Shown: positions 7,544 through 8,003 of the stretch, one piece after another | How positions within the stretch are numbered: position 1 is the first letter of the stretch | Layout: each line of letters starts with the position of its first letter | Source of the DNA: Gammaproteobacteria bacterium | GTDB taxonomy: Bacteria > Pseudomonadota > Gammaproteobacteria > Pseudomonadales > Azotimanducaceae | Reading direction: 5' to 3' | DNA length: 8,003 nt | Assembly: GCA_002726925.1 (NCBI GenBank) | Contig: PBTJ01000133.1 | Coordinates: forward strand, 1-8,003 | Position numbers and translations under genes: made by a program | Notes under the pieces: model-generated | What the model was told of the DNA's origin: nothing | The model's input: the letters and a program-made list of their open reading frames with translations, nothing else | Databases searched by the model: none

Positions 7544-7893
7544 TATCGTGATCTTTGTATTGCTGATGGGTTGTCGTTGCAGCAACTTGGCACTAAGTCG
7601 ACCCCACCATCGGCAAACGGGTGGCACCGCGCTAAGCGCCTAATAGCCAAAAGCAGCCCTTTTGAAAAACCGTGTATGGCAAGTGCCTGTCGTGCGTATT
7701 CAGAGCACGTTGGTTGGTACCGACACCTCGGTCGCGTAAAAGGACTGATCGTCACTTGATACACTCGGACCAACGTAATCATGCCGCGCGTCGCCATTAC
7801 ATCCAAAAGATTAAGCACGAACTGAGACGAAGTTTTTATGTTAGGAAAAGTCGCGGGTGGCGTCGCCTTCTTAGCGGGGTTTCTTGTCAGCAT
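7543..7893 (-). CDS. yidD: YidD membrane protein insertion efficiency factor, N-terminally extended
   Basis: YidD is a small membrane-associated protein that helps YidC-dependent insertion. The family core is plain: ITLVRVYQVTISPFTRPRCR (residues 39-58), PTCSEYA with the conserved Cys (61-67), GLLLAIRRLARCHPF (79-93) and GGVDLVP (96-102). From the ATG at 7893 the product has 116 residues, against roughly 70 to 90 in common homologues. The extra 32 residues (starting MLTRNPAKKATPP) precede the canonical-looking Met33 (MATRGMITLV). The upstream ATG is favoured because AAGGAG lies 8 bases before it and it overlaps the rnpA stop by 7 bases, whereas Met33 has only a weak upstream site. The tail contains a Cys pair (SCCNDN). 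The next gene, yidC, follows after 13 bases. Confidence 0.93.
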   Translation of the reverse strand: MLTRNPAKKATPPATFPNIKTSSQFVLNLLDVMATRGMITLVRVYQVTISPFTRPRCRYQPTCSEYARQALAIHGFSKGLLLAIRRLARCHPFADGGVDLVPSCCNDNPSAIQRSR

Positions 7894-8003
7894 GTTTGAT
7901 TCTCCTTCAGAGAATTCACGCTCTGACCTAAAATGCGCATAAGCTCTTCGTCCGTCACTGCACTGGTGACATGGACGATGATATCGACGTTTTTAAGATG
8001 CCC
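7887..8003 (-). CDS. rnpA: RnpA, ribonuclease P protein component, C-terminal part only
   Basis: Ribonuclease P protein assists the RNA subunit in removing 5' leaders from precursor tRNAs. Only the last 38 residues are in the window; the start lies beyond base 8003. The fragment has the family's last strand and helix: NVDIIVHV (like the LDIVVxAR strand) followed by VTDEELMRILGQSVNSL, a normal C-terminal helix, and ends KENQTC. The stop TGA (7889-7887) overlaps the yidD ATG as ATGCTGA. Identification rests on this short match and on the position directly before yidD and yidC, where rnpA is found in most bacteria. The conserved RNR motif that would settle it is outside. Confidence 0.82.
   Translation of the reverse strand, partial: GHLKNVDIIVHVTSAVTDEELMRILGQSVNSLKENQTC
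7902..7907 (-). promoter_or_regulatory. strong Shine-Dalgarno selecting the long yidD start
   Basis: AAGGAG on the minus strand, 8 bases before the ATG at 7893, is the best ribosome binding site in the window. It lies inside the rnpA coding end and argues that the extended yidD form is the one translated. Confidence 0.75.

Noticed and set aside
1..8003. parS sites near parB
   Set aside because: I scanned by eye for the 16-base palindrome TGTTTCACGTGAAACA and close variants on both strands. I found only short partial matches such as the TGTTCCATGG at 407-416, too poor to call. A profile search could still find a degenerate site.
1..8003. Origin of replication (DnaA boxes TTATNCACA)
   Set aside because: Gene order says oriC is close, most likely beyond base 8003 past rpmH, but I saw no DnaA-box cluster or AT-rich unwinding region in this window.

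Overview
The window is an ordinary chromosomal housekeeping block from a gammaproteobacterium. It has eight recognisable protein genes, all on the minus strand, plus one possible micro-ORF. In transcription order (right to left) they are rnpA (3' end only), yidD, yidC, mnmE, mnmG, rsmG, parA and parB (3' end cut off at base 1). This order is the familiar arrangement beside the replication origin in Pseudomonas-like and marine gammaproteobacteria. In those genomes rpmH, oriC and dnaA normally lie just beyond rnpA, and the ATP synthase operon often lies beyond parB. The proteins look gammaproteobacterial (YidC with a large periplasmic domain, E. coli-like MnmE and MnmG, Pseudomonas-like ParA and ParB), but I cannot name a genus. 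I see no mobile element, CRISPR array, tRNA, rRNA or foreign-looking segment.

The genes form two blocks. The first is rnpA-yidD-yidC-mnmE (about 8003 to 4432), packed with a 7-base overlap and gaps of 13 and 11 bases. It covers tRNA 5' processing, membrane protein insertion and the GTPase half of the tRNA wobble-uridine modification enzyme. A 139-base gap (4293-4431) carries a marked purine/pyrimidine tract. The second block is mnmG-rsmG-parA-parB (4292 to 1): the FAD partner of MnmE, a 16S rRNA G527 methyltransferase and the chromosome segregation pair. MnmE and MnmG work as one complex, although a possible promoter lies between their genes. YidD and YidC act in the same membrane insertion pathway.

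I found no hidden new system. The points worth a second look are small. The 70-base parA-parB gap is exactly tiled by an open 24-codon frame with coupled junctions. RsmG appears to need a CTG start overlapping the mnmG stop. YidD has a 32-residue N-terminal extension backed by a strong Shine-Dalgarno sequence. A 31-base uninterrupted purine run with mirror symmetry sits before mnmG. RsmG has an unusual C-terminus and MnmE has a small insertion in its GTPase domain. All translations and motif positions were worked out by hand; family comparisons rest on memory of well-known homologues, not on searches.
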